Source of the DNA: Knufia peltigerae
Lineage: Eukaryota; Ascomycota; Eurotiomycetes; Chaetothyriales; Trichomeriaceae
NCBI GenBank assembly: GCA_030247855.1
Contig: JAPDRN010000133.1
Span: 24,574-88,573 of the forward strand
Reading direction: 5' to 3'
Length of the DNA: 64,000 nucleotides
Shown: in pieces, positions 9,469 through 17,057 of the stretch
Layout of the letters: each line of letters opens with the position of its first letter
Position numbering within the stretch: position 1 is the first letter of the stretch
Program-made: the position numbers and the translations under genes
Notes under the pieces: generated by a model
Told to the model about the DNA's origin: nothing
Database searches by the model: none
What the model saw: only the letters and a program-made list of their open reading frames with translations

Positions 9469-9780
9469 CTTTCTTTGCTCGTGCAAAGAAAGTAACCAAA
9501 GAAACACGCCGCCATCCGCGAGCCGGCGCTGCGCGCCGGTACCCTGTGCTCCTCGCTCCGCCGAGGGGCGGCGCGGAACTCGCTGCGCTCAGACACCCGC
9601 GCCTCTTCGCCCTCGCCGGACCTGCGGTGCTCGGCTCGCTACAAGGGGGACCCGACAGCCGCAACGTAGACCCATGGTCGCTCGCAGCCCTTGTAGAGTC
9701 GAGCGAGGCTCGACTCACGCGCGCAGCGCGGGCTTCGCTTTTCATTCATTCATCGCGCGGCTGGCACGCACGGAAAAATG
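9469..9780. repeat. Composite palindrome-rich intergenic block
   Basis: The gap between the convergent rluC and zupT genes opens with a perfect 10-bp stem, CTTTCTTTGC-tcgt-GCAAAGAAAG (9469-9492), then AGTAACCAAAGAAA. Further small palindromes follow: GCCGGCGC..GCGCCGG near 9523, and GAGTCGAGC-gag-GCTCGACTC at 9696-9716. No coding potential is convincing. The block leads straight into the long hairpin at 9786. Confidence 0.6.
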
Positions 9781-9785
9781 AGGGG

Positions 9786-9887
9786 CACGGGCGGGGTCGG
9801 TTCGCGGGGGTGTCCGCGGCATGGATGCCGCGGCCAAGCCTCCAGGGATGGATTAACGGCGTCCCCCGCGAATCGACCCCGCCCGTG
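9786..9887 (+). repeat. Long-hairpin element, copy A (25-bp arms, 52-nt core)
   Basis: Arms 9786-9810 and 9863-9887 pair over 25 bp with one G-U type mismatch. The 52-nt core (9811-9862) holds an inner stem CCGCGGC-ATGGAT-GCCGCGG (9814-9833) and a GCC..GGC closed second half. It lies between convergent genes. The same architecture recurs at 28026, 61173 and 61541. Confidence 0.85.
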
Positions 9888-9949
9888 ACCGTTCGATACT
9901 GTGGAATGCGCCAGCCGCGAGGGGGCTCAGCCCGTTGGCCGGAAACCCT

Positions 9950-10759
9950 TCACCACTTGAACAGCACCAGACTGATCGCCAGCGTACCCATGCCCGCCAC
10001 CAGCCCGTAGACGGTCTCGTGCCCCTTGGCGTAGCGCTTCGCCGCCGGCAACAGCTCGTCCAGTGCCAGGAACACCATCACACCAGCAATCAGGCCGAAT
10101 ACCCAGCCGAACGTGGCGTGGGACAGCGAGCCGGACAGCAGGATATAGCCGATCGCCGCGCCGACCGGCTCGGCCAGGCCTGACAGCAGGCTGGCGGCGA
10201 ACGCGTAGAACTTGTTCTGCGTGGCGAAGTACACCGGCACTGCAATGGCGATGCCCTCGGGAATGTTGTGGATGGCGATGGCGAAGGCCAGCGGCATGCC
10301 CACCGACGGGCTCTCCAGCGTTGCGAAGAACGTCGCCAGCCCCTCGGGGAAGTTGTGCGCGGTGATCGCCACCGAGGTCAGCAGGGCGACCCGTTTCAGG
10401 TATTCGCGGCTGTTCTCGCGGAAAGCAGGGTCCTGCTTGTCCAGGCTGTCATGCGGGTTGGGAATGAAGTGGTCGATCAGCACGATCACCACTACACCCA
10501 GCAGGAAGGCGAGGGTGCCGTAGGTGAAGCCGGTGCGCTCACCATAGGCCAGCGCGAACGAGGCGATGGATTTGTTGAGGATCTCCGACAGCGAGACGTA
10601 CACCATCGCGCCGCCGGCAAAGGCCAGGCCGAAGGCCAACAGGCGCGGGTTGGGGCGGCGCGAGAACAGCACCAGCAGGCTGCCGATGGCGGTGGCAAGG
10701 CCCGCAGCGAGGGTGACCGCCAGGGCGATCCAGATGTTTTCGGGGGGAATCTGCAGCAT
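9950..10759 (-). CDS. zupT: ZIP-family zinc/divalent metal transporter ZupT
   Basis: Inner-membrane importer of Zn2+ with broader divalent specificity in the family; 269 aa, typical length. Eight hydrophobic segments are visible. The paired metal-site motifs of transmembrane helices 4 and 5 are HNFPEGLATF and HNIPEGIAIA, and the ZupT signature FALAYGERTG is also present. The cytosolic loop HFIPNPHDSLDKQD supplies extra His/Asp. It is convergent with rluC across the repeat block. No zinc-responsive operator was recognised upstream. Confidence 0.95.
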   Translation of the reverse strand: MLQIPPENIWIALAVTLAAGLATAIGSLLVLFSRRPNPRLLAFGLAFAGGAMVYVSLSEILNKSIASFALAYGERTGFTYGTLAFLLGVVVIVLIDHFIPNPHDSLDKQDPAFRENSREYLKRVALLTSVAITAHNFPEGLATFFATLESPSVGMPLAFAIAIHNIPEGIAIAVPVYFATQNKFYAFAASLLSGLAEPVGAAIGYILLSGSLSHATFGWVFGLIAGVMVFLALDELLPAAKRYAKGHETVYGLVAGMGTLAISLVLFKW

Positions 10760-10856
10760 GTACCGACGCGTTCCTTGTCATCAAGCAATCGCCCCGGCAC
10801 GTGCCGGGGCGGCAAAGGCGAGGCGGGCGTCGGCTGGCCTCGTCACCGGCGGGCGA

Positions 10857-11273
10857 TCAGCCGCCGCGGCGCAGGCTTTCTTCGATGGCGAAGCACTGGT
10901 CCGGCTTCGGCTGCGGCGGGTTGAAGCTGACCGGCACCTGGATCGTGGCCGGCACGGCCTCGCCATTGCGGGTGGCGGCCTTGAACTGCCAACCCTGCAC
11001 GGCGGTCTTGGCCAGATCGTCCAGCTGCGGGTTGCCCGCGCCGGTCAGCAGGGTGACCTCGCTGGGTTTGCCGTCGGTGCCGATCACCACCTTGAAGGTG
11101 CTGGTGCCGCCCACGTCCGTGCAGGCCAGTTCCAGCGGGTATTGCGGCGGCGGGGTCTTCACTGCAGCCACTTCGGTGGGTGCCGCAGCCGGTGCTGCCG
11201 GCGGCTCGGAGGTGCCGCAGCCGGCCAGGCCGGTCACGGCAAGCAGGGACAGGCTCAGCAATCGCACGTTCAT
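10857..11273 (-). CDS. TonB C-terminal-domain lipoprotein
   Basis: A 138-aa predicted lipoprotein: signal with lipobox LAGC (Cys about residue 19), an Ala/Pro-rich linker (PPAAPAAAPTEVAA), then a TonB_C-like fold from PPPQYPLELACTDV through WQFKAATRNGEAVP to IQVPVSF. It lacks the N-terminal transmembrane anchor and long Pro-Lys spacer of a true TonB, so it is unlikely to be the main energy transducer. It may be a periplasmic partner or an unrelated use of the fold. Its ATG overlaps the stop of the upstream pterin dehydratase gene (ATGA), so the two are coupled. Confidence 0.82.
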   Translation of the reverse strand: MNVRLLSLSLLAVTGLAGCGTSEPPAAPAAAPTEVAAVKTPPPQYPLELACTDVGGTSTFKVVIGTDGKPSEVTLLTGAGNPQLDDLAKTAVQGWQFKAATRNGEAVPATIQVPVSFNPPQPKPDQCFAIEESLRRGG

Positions 11274-11620
11274 TTCATTGGCTCCGTCAGGGCTGAAGTC
11301 TTCGCTGCGCAGATGAAGTCGTTCTCGCTCAGGCCGCCCACGTCGTGGGTGGAGTAGCGGACGACGGCACGGTCGTAATGGACGCCAAGGTCCGGGTGAT
11401 GGTCCTCGCCGTGGGCGATCCAGGCCAGCGCGTTCACGAAGGCCATGGTGGCGTAGTAATCCTTGAAGCGGAACGTGCGCACCAGCGCCTGGCCGGCCTC
11501 GGCCAGTTCCCAGCCGGGCACCTGCGGCAGCAGTTCGGCCAGGCGGGCCTCGCCCAGCTTGTGGTCGCTGCCTTTGCGCGGCACGCAATGGGCCTGCGCC
11601 AGCGGAATCAGGTCGGCCAT
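11270..11620 (-). CDS. phhB: Pterin-4-alpha-carbinolamine dehydratase
   Basis: Dehydrates 4a-hydroxytetrahydrobiopterin, recycling the cofactor of phenylalanine hydroxylase; 116 aa. The family motif is present as AHGEDHHPDLGVHY, followed by STHDVGGLSENDF. The start was set at 11620, where GGAGG lies 6 nt upstream; a longer in-frame start at 11650 has no such site. No phenylalanine hydroxylase gene is adjacent in this window, so the partner must be elsewhere. The symbol rests on family, not context. Confidence 0.9.
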   Translation of the reverse strand: MADLIPLAQAHCVPRKGSDHKLGEARLAELLPQVPGWELAEAGQALVRTFRFKDYYATMAFVNALAWIAHGEDHHPDLGVHYDRAVVRYSTHDVGGLSENDFICAAKTSALTEPMK

Positions 11621-11638
11621 GGGTTCCTCCACCTCGTG

Positions 11639-11670
11639 TTGACTGAACAATGCGCCGGCCGGTGTATAAA
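11639..11670 (+). promoter_or_regulatory. Possible sigma-70 promoter of nfuA
   Basis: TTGACT at 11639-11644 and TGTATA/TATAAA at 11663-11670, spacing 18-20. The -35 is good; the -10 register is ambiguous. Confidence 0.4.
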
Positions 11671-11710
11671 ACGAATGAGCGGCTGACGCTTACTTGGCTA
11701 GAATAGCCTG

Positions 11711-12310
11711 ATGATCCAGATCTCCGACACTGCCCAGACCCATTTCCGCAAGCTGATCGAACGCGAGGGCGTGCCCGGCATGGGCGTGCGCTTGAGTGCG
11801 GTCGAACCCGGAACCCCGCGTGCCGATGCCCGGCTGGAGTTCGCCGAGCCGACCGACCTGCTCGGCGACGAGTGGGCGGTGGACTGCGATGGCTTCACGC
11901 TCTATGTCGACGCCACCAGCGTTGGCTGGCTCGATGGTGCGGAAATCGACATCGTGCCCGGCACGGCCGGTACCCAGCAGCTGACGATCAAGGCGCCGCG
12001 GATCAAGGGCGAAGCGCCCGGCGATGCCGCCTCGCTGGTCGAACGTGTGCATTGGGTGGTGGAAAACGAAGTCAATCCGCAGCTCGCTTCGCATGGCGGC
12101 AAGGTGGCCGTGCAGGAAGTCTCGGCCGACGGCGTGGTGCTGCTGCGCTTCGGTGGTGGCTGCCAGGGCTGCGGCATGGCCGACGTCACCCTCAAGCAGG
12201 GCATCGAGAAGACCTTGATGGGCCGTGTGCCCGGAGTGACCGCCGTGCGTGACGCCACCGATCACGACAGCGGCCACGCTCCGTATATTCCGCGCGGCAA
12301 CGCCGCCTGA
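11711..12310 (+). CDS. nfuA: Fe-S biogenesis protein NfuA
   Basis: A 199-aa carrier that delivers 4Fe-4S clusters to apoproteins. It has the two-domain NfuA plan: a degenerate A-type scaffold domain (about 1-100, lacking the cysteines of true IscA) and a C-terminal Nfu domain with the cluster motif GGGCQGCGM (C151, C154). Length matches E. coli NfuA. A promoter-like sequence lies about 40 nt upstream. The next gene begins 10 nt after the stop on the same strand. Confidence 0.97.
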   Translation: MIQISDTAQTHFRKLIEREGVPGMGVRLSAVEPGTPRADARLEFAEPTDLLGDEWAVDCDGFTLYVDATSVGWLDGAEIDIVPGTAGTQQLTIKAPRIKGEAPGDAASLVERVHWVVENEVNPQLASHGGKVAVQEVSADGVVLLRFGGGCQGCGMADVTLKQGIEKTLMGRVPGVTAVRDATDHDSGHAPYIPRGNAA

Positions 12311-12320
12311 TCGCCAACGC

Positions 12321-14078
12321 GTGCCTCTGCCCAGAGCCGAGCAACTCATCGACCTGCTGCTGGCGCGCCAGCAGCGCCCCCCCATCCTCGAGAAGAACAC
12401 CGGCCTGCCGTACGGCTGGGCGATCTGGCTGCGGACGCTGACGCCGCTGCCACGTCCGTTGCACGCGCGGGCGCTGATCGAGGTGCTGCTGCCGCGACCG
12501 CTCCCTGGTCCCCCGGGGCAATTGCCGGTGCTCGGGCCATGGGCGTCCCTGCGCCGCCTGTTCTGGCAGGACTGGGATCCGGCGCCTCGCGACCAGCGCT
12601 GGATGCGCTGGACCTCGGCGCTGCTCAGCGCGCTGCTGCATCTGTTGTTCTTCCTGTTGCTGCTGTGGGTAGCGGTGATCCGCACGTCTTCGCCGGACGA
12701 GCAGGGCAGCGAGGGTGAGCGCGTGCAGATTGAATTTGTCGGCCGTGCTGCACAGGAAGGCGGCGGCGACCAGGCCGGAGCCGAGGCGGCTGCCGCTGCA
12801 GCGGCCGGTGCCGTAGCCGCAGGCCAGGACACGGGGGGCGCAACTGCACCGCGCCCGCAACAAGCGTCGCCTGCGCCGTCTTCCGCTGCCGCTGCCACGG
12901 CACCGACGGCCAGCGTGCCGCCACCGCCCGAGGTCGAGCCGGCGCCGGTGGCCGCGCCACCGCCCTCACCGGTGCAGGCCACCGAAGTGGCGCAGGCCAC
13001 CACCGATTTCGTGGTACCGCCGATGGCGCCGCCGCGAACCGAGGTCAGCATCGTTCCGCGAGACACCGTCCCGACCGTGCGTGAGCGCAGCGTGCAGCCG
13101 GTGCAGGCTGCGCCGACACCAATGCCGGTGCGCACGCCCGACGTCGCCGTGCAGGCGCCGCGCGTGCGCGACGTACAGGTGCAGGAGCGCGAAATCAGCA
13201 CGGTTGAAGCGCCTGTGGTGCCGCAGCCGATGCGCACCACCGACATCCAGGTGCGCGTGCCGCAGCGTGAGGTGCAGGTGCGCGAACGCGAAGTGCAGGC
13301 CATGACCGATCCTCAGGTGCGCATGGCCGCCGTGGCAGGGCACGAGCCCACAGTGCGTGCGCCTGCCGGGCGCGAGGTGCAGGTGCGCGAACGGGAGGTT
13401 GCAGCCGCTCCGCTACCGGCAGCGTCGACCTCAGCCGGCAGTGCGCCGGCGTCTACGCCAGCGCCCGCAGGCAGCGCGGTCCAGAACAGCGCCAGCGAGG
13501 CGCGTCCTGCGGCGACCAGCACCACCACCGCCGCACAGGCGGGTGCACGCCCGGCGCCGACCCCGGGCAACTGGGCGACACCTGCGCGCGGTGACGACTG
13601 GGGCGCCTCCAGCCGCAATCGCGATGGCACCAATCAGGGCGCCGCGCAGGCCAGCGCCGGCAAGGGCGATGGTCTGTTCAATGCTGACGGCAGCGTGCGC
13701 GTGACGGGCCAGGACGGTGCCGGCAAGGCCGAGCGTGGCGCACCTGGTGGAGCCAACGACGGCTGGAGCAAAGAACGCATCGCCGAGTCCGGCAAATGGC
13801 TGAAGCGGCCGCCATACGACTACACGCCCACCTCGTTCGATAAATACTGGGTGCCGCAGGAATCGCTGCTTGCCGAATGGGTGCGTAAAGGCGTCAAGGC
13901 GATGGAGATTCCGTTGCCGGGCACCAGCACGAAGATTTCATGCGTGATCTCGATCCTGCAGGCCGGTGGCGGCTGTGGCCTCACCGATCCGAACATGCAG
14001 GACCAGCCCGCCGTGGCGCGTCCGCCGCCGGATATCCCGTTCAAGAAAGAGCTGCAGGAAGATAACGGCAGCCGGTAG
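12321..14078 (+). CDS. Transmembrane repetitive protein, TonB-like architecture
   Basis: A 585-aa protein of unknown function. A cytoplasmic N-terminus of about 95 residues is followed by one strong transmembrane helix (about 98-120, LLSALLHLLFFLLLLWVAVI). Then comes an Ala/Pro/Gln-rich periplasmic linker and, at about 252-364, several degenerate copies of a charged unit of the form REVQVREREV. The last 90 residues are not low-complexity (KRPPYDYTPTSFDKYW, CVISILQAGGGCG) and hold two cysteines. Xanthomonadaceae homologues are named 'transmembrane repetitive protein'. GTG at 12321, just after nfuA, was chosen; the next upstream ATG (12249) lies inside nfuA. The role is unknown. Confidence 0.78.
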   Translation: MPLPRAEQLIDLLLARQQRPPILEKNTGLPYGWAIWLRTLTPLPRPLHARALIEVLLPRPLPGPPGQLPVLGPWASLRRLFWQDWDPAPRDQRWMRWTSALLSALLHLLFFLLLLWVAVIRTSSPDEQGSEGERVQIEFVGRAAQEGGGDQAGAEAAAAAAAGAVAAGQDTGGATAPRPQQASPAPSSAAAATAPTASVPPPPEVEPAPVAAPPPSPVQATEVAQATTDFVVPPMAPPRTEVSIVPRDTVPTVRERSVQPVQAAPTPMPVRTPDVAVQAPRVRDVQVQEREISTVEAPVVPQPMRTTDIQVRVPQREVQVREREVQAMTDPQVRMAAVAGHEPTVRAPAGREVQVREREVAAAPLPAASTSAGSAPASTPAPAGSAVQNSASEARPAATSTTTAAQAGARPAPTPGNWATPARGDDWGASSRNRDGTNQGAAQASAGKGDGLFNADGSVRVTGQDGAGKAERGAPGGANDGWSKERIAESGKWLKRPPYDYTPTSFDKYWVPQESLLAEWVRKGVKAMEIPLPGTSTKISCVISILQAGGGCGLTDPNMQDQPAVARPPPDIPFKKELQEDNGSR

Positions 14079-14086
14079 GGTGCCGC

Positions 14087-14198
14087 ATCCACGCATGGCG
14101 TGGATCTACTGTGCATCCAGCTGCGCCGGGTAGATCCACGCCATGCGTGGATGATCCACGCGCTTACACGTGCATGCCGACCAAGGTCGGCCTCTACC
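14087..14198. repeat. Cluster of three SMAG/GTAG-type palindromes
   Basis: Unit 1 is ATCCACGCatgGCGTGGATCTAC-like at 14087-14109. Unit 2 is its inverted partner at 14130-14152. Unit 3 is GCCGACC-aa-GGTCGGC plus CTCTACC at 14176-14198. Units 1 and 2 can pair with each other. They separate the convergent ends of the repetitive-protein and barstar genes. Confidence 0.8.
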
Positions 14199-14201
14199 AG
14201 G

Positions 14202-14615
14202 TCATTCGCTCTGCGACAGGAATACCCAGAACGGGACGTCGCGGCCCACCCAGTCACGGCTGGCTTCATCAAGAATGTCCAGCAGCGTGTCGAACTCCTT
14301 GCCTGCACCTGCGCGCAGGGCATCGACATCGGCCAGGAACAGCGCATAGCCATTGGCTGGCAACCATTGCAGGTCGCGCAGGTTGTCGGCCAGTGCATCC
14401 CAGTTGCCGCCGAAGCCGGCAGGAAAATCAAGCTGGGCGGCCAGCCGCGCCAGCAGGGTGCGCTTGTCGCTCACGCCATCCAGGTCGATCCGGATCACCT
14501 TCAGGTCGGCATCGCGCATCGCTGCCGACAGTGCGCTGATATCCGAGGTGTCGATCGCGTAGACGCCGGCATTGTTGATGTCATGCAGGCCGAGGCCGAA
14601 ATCATCGTGGCTCAT
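14202..14615 (-). CDS. Barstar-family ribonuclease inhibitor
   Basis: A 137-aa cytoplasmic protein with the barstar fold: RIDLDGVSDKRTLLARLA, then the diagnostic stretch LDFPAGFGGNWDALADNLRD, and an acidic Asp-rich helix (FLADVDAL). Barstars block barnase-type RNases by plugging the active site. Its ATG overlaps the stop of the upstream exported RNase gene, so inhibitor and enzyme are co-translated, as expected for protection from any RNase that fails to leave the cytoplasm. No signal peptide is present. The pairing is strongly supported by context. Confidence 0.93.
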   Translation of the reverse strand: MSHDDFGLGLHDINNAGVYAIDTSDISALSAAMRDADLKVIRIDLDGVSDKRTLLARLAAQLDFPAGFGGNWDALADNLRDLQWLPANGYALFLADVDALRAGAGKEFDTLLDILDEASRDWVGRDVPFWVFLSQSE

Positions 14616-15067
14616 GGACGTTCTCCGGAGGCCGGTACGGTGAAGCTGCGGAACGATTCGTAGTGGTCATCGGTGTAGTACCAGGCATCGGGCGGGTTGC
14701 CACCGGTGACGATGCGCCGCGCGCCGCGGTTGCCTGCGCCAGGCGTGTCGACGGTGTACTCGCGGTAGTAACCGCGCGGACGCTGTGGCAGTTGCTGTTC
14801 GCGGTTGCCGAAGGTGCTGCCGTCCTGGCGATGCGGGAACGGGCCGCCGCGCTGGATCAGCGCGATCGTCTGGCGGGCTTCGGCCGGCAGGAAGGCGGGC
14901 AGGCCACTGTCACTGCCGCTGTTGCGTACGGTCGGTGCACTGGCGGCCGGCGTGCTCTGCAGGTCAGGCGCGAACTGCGGCGGCGGCGGTCGCTGCAGGA
15001 AATGATTGACAACCAGGCCGAGCAGCAGCAGGGCGATGGCGGTGATCAACAGCCGGGGGTTGCGCAT
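14612..15067 (-). CDS. Exported guanyl-specific ribonuclease, barnase/RNase Sa (N1/T1) family
   Basis: A 151-aa predicted secreted or membrane-anchored RNase. Residues 5-22 form a hydrophobic signal or anchor, followed by a Pro/Ser-rich linker to about 56 and the catalytic domain (LPAEARQTIALIQRGGPF to the end). The catalytic triad of the family can be placed: Glu103 in YREYTVDTPG, Arg117/118 in RGARRIVTGG, and His135 in YTDDHYESF. The enzyme cleaves RNA 3' of guanosine. No obvious delivery domain (VgrG, PAAR, FHA, two-partner or colicin module) is present, so nutritional RNA degradation is as likely as competition. It forms an operon with the barstar gene. Confidence 0.88.
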   Translation of the reverse strand: MRNPRLLITAIALLLLGLVVNHFLQRPPPPQFAPDLQSTPAASAPTVRNSGSDSGLPAFLPAEARQTIALIQRGGPFPHRQDGSTFGNREQQLPQRPRGYYREYTVDTPGAGNRGARRIVTGGNPPDAWYYTDDHYESFRSFTVPASGERP

Positions 15068-15290
15068 GGGCAGAAGCGGGCGAGGGTGGTGCGCCCACTG
15101 TAGCGCTTGCGCGCTGCACCCTGCATGAGGGCGTGCGCCGCGTCACCGCTGCGTAACAATTGTCGTCGTGCTCACCGGCAGGACGCAATTTCCTTTACAT
15201 CCCCCTTGGTAATCTGGCGGTCTGTCCCCATCATTCACCGCGCACCGCCCGACGATGCCGTCGGGTGCCCTCGCTATCAGGAGATGCATC

Positions 15291-15902
15291 ATGGCCTACA
15301 CCCTGCCCAAGCTGCCCTACGCCTACGACGCGCTGGAACCGCATATCGATGCGGCGACGATGGAAATCCATCACACCAAGCATCACCAGACCTATATCAA
15401 CAACGTCAACGCTGCGCTGGAAGGCACCGAGTACGCCGACCTGCCGGTCGAAGAGCTGGTGAAGAAGCTGAAGTCGCTGCCGGAGAACCTGCAGGGCCCG
15501 GTGCGCAACAACGGTGGCGGTCACGCCAACCACTCACTGTTCTGGACCGTGATGGCCCCGAACGCTGGCGGCAACCCGGTGGGTGATGTGGCCAAGGCGA
15601 TCGACAAGGACCTGGGCGGTTTCGACAAGTTCAAGGATGCGTTCACCAAGGCCGCGCTGACCCGTTTCGGCAGTGGCTGGGCGTGGCTGAGCGTGACCCC
15701 GGACAAGAAGGTCGTGGTCGAAAGCAGCGGCAACCAGGACAGCCCGTTGATGGAAGGCAACACGCCGATCCTCGGCCTGGACGTGTGGGAACACGCGTAC
15801 TACCTGAAGTATCAGAACCGCCGTCCGGAGTACATCGGCGCGTTCTTCAACGTCATCGACTGGAACGAAGTCGAGCGTCGTTACCAGGAAGCGATCGCCT
15901 GA
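15291..15902 (+). CDS. sodA: Superoxide dismutase [Mn/Fe]
   Basis: Dismutates superoxide to oxygen and peroxide in the cytoplasm; 203 aa. Metal ligands follow the Mn/Fe family: His in MEIHHTKHHQTY, His in GGGHANHSLFW, and Asp/His in LDVWEHAYYLKY. The pattern around GNQDSPLM favours a Mn-type enzyme, though Fe/Mn choice cannot be proved by eye. AGGAG lies 6-10 nt before the ATG. A strong terminator follows at 15927, so it is probably monocistronic. Confidence 0.96.
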   Translation: MAYTLPKLPYAYDALEPHIDAATMEIHHTKHHQTYINNVNAALEGTEYADLPVEELVKKLKSLPENLQGPVRNNGGGHANHSLFWTVMAPNAGGNPVGDVAKAIDKDLGGFDKFKDAFTKAALTRFGSGWAWLSVTPDKKVVVESSGNQDSPLMEGNTPILGLDVWEHAYYLKYQNRRPEYIGAFFNVIDWNEVERRYQEAIA

Positions 15903-15926
15903 TCGCAGTGCCTGTGTGAACGCAGA

Positions 15927-15957
15927 AAGGCCGGGGGAGACCCCGGCCTTTTTGTTT
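15927..15957 (+). terminator. Rho-independent terminator of sodA
   Basis: A 10-bp stem AAGGCCGGGG-gaga-CCCCGGCCTT followed by TTTGTTTGTTT. Confidence 0.93.
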
Positions 15958-15970
15958 GTTTGTGCATCTG

Positions 15971-16045
15971 GTAGTGCCGGCCGCTGGCCGGCAACCTCAT
16001 GGTCCTTGCGGGATATTGCAGTTGCCGGCCAGCGGCCGGCACTAC
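15971..16045. repeat. REP pair of the TGCCGGCC-GCTGGCCGGCA class
   Basis: Perfect 25-bp inverted arms at 15971-15995 and 16021-16045, each itself a palindrome (GTAGTGCCGGCC.. / ..GGCCGGCACTAC), with a 25-nt spacer. They sit between the sodA terminator and the end of the minus-strand EEP gene. Confidence 0.85.
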
Positions 16046-16058
16046 CTCGCAGACGGAG

Positions 16059-16895
16059 TCATTCGGTGGTGGCGGGGACGTCCTGCAGCCGCAGCGTCGC
16101 CATCACGCCCAGGCGCAGGCCAGGCAGGTCGCCATCGGCGGGCAGCAGGATCGCCTGTTGACGGATGCCGCCGAAGTGCTTGACCTGGAACAGGACATCC
16201 AGCCCATGGCCACTGGCCCCCCCGCCGCTGGCCGCCGGTGCACCGGGATTGCGCCGGGCCGGCTGGAAGCCGGGCGTGCTGCGCACCAGCTCGACGGTGC
16301 TGGCGGAGAAATCTCCGGCGATCAGGCTCGGCATGCCCTCGGCCGTGGCGCCGATCCAGGTCATCAGGTCGCTGGTCTGATGTTGCCGGGCATTGGCCTC
16401 GTCGGGTTCCGGGCGCAGGCGCGCGATGTAGACGTTGACGTCGTTTTCGCCCAGGCGCAGGCGCATCATGCCGGCGGCACTGAAGGTGCCCGGCGGGTGC
16501 AGCAGGGTGACCCCGTCCTCGCTGACCGGCAGCCGGCTGAGCATCGCGTTGCCGTGCCGGACCGACTGGCTCGGTGGGTCGGCCGTGACAAAGTCGCAGC
16601 TGTAGCGCAGCCGGCTGGCCAACCAGCAGGCCGGGTTGCGCCCTTGCTGCTGCAAGACCTGCTGCACCGAGATCACATCCGGCTGCAGATCAGTCAGCAG
16701 TTGCAGTACCTGTTCGCGGCGCTGCTTCCATTGGCCTTCGTCACGGCTGGGCAGTTCCAGCGCGGCAACGGTCAATTGCCGCACCTCGGTGGCAAGGCCT
16801 GCGGCGGGTGGCGCCTGCGACCGTGCCAGCGCAGGCATGGCCAGCATGAGGGCAAGGCAGCTGGGCAGGATGCGGGCAAAGGGCAGGGGGCGCAT
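16059..16895 (-). CDS. Degenerate EEP-superfamily protein, probably exported
   Basis: A 278-aa protein with a signal peptide (LALMLAMPALA, cut near residue 25) and the overall EEP fold, clearly related to the family of the gene at 3698-4582. Key residues are lost: the catalytic Glu position reads ISVQQV (Gln79), the His of the THLN motif is replaced (YIARLRP), GDFN is GDFS (195-197), and the C-terminal SDH is GLRLG (about 259-263). It is likely inactive as a classic phosphodiesterase, perhaps a binding protein. The reading frame is intact over its full length, so it is not an obvious pseudogene. No clear ribosome site precedes the ATG at 16895. Confidence 0.78.
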   Translation of the reverse strand: MRPLPFARILPSCLALMLAMPALARSQAPPAAGLATEVRQLTVAALELPSRDEGQWKQRREQVLQLLTDLQPDVISVQQVLQQQGRNPACWLASRLRYSCDFVTADPPSQSVRHGNAMLSRLPVSEDGVTLLHPPGTFSAAGMMRLRLGENDVNVYIARLRPEPDEANARQHQTSDLMTWIGATAEGMPSLIAGDFSASTVELVRSTPGFQPARRNPGAPAASGGGASGHGLDVLFQVKHFGGIRQQAILLPADGDLPGLRLGVMATLRLQDVPATTE

Positions 16896-17057
16896 AACGA
16901 TAAGTTTACGCTTTTGCCGTGCAGGTTCCGTGACTTCCGGCAGGGCTGCATATGCCTGCCATGCTTTGGCACGGCTGTCATGCAGCCCTGCAGCGTGCTT
17001 CGCACGCACAGGTTCCGGTACTCTTGCGCCTTTCGTTTTGCAGGAATGCCTTACAGG

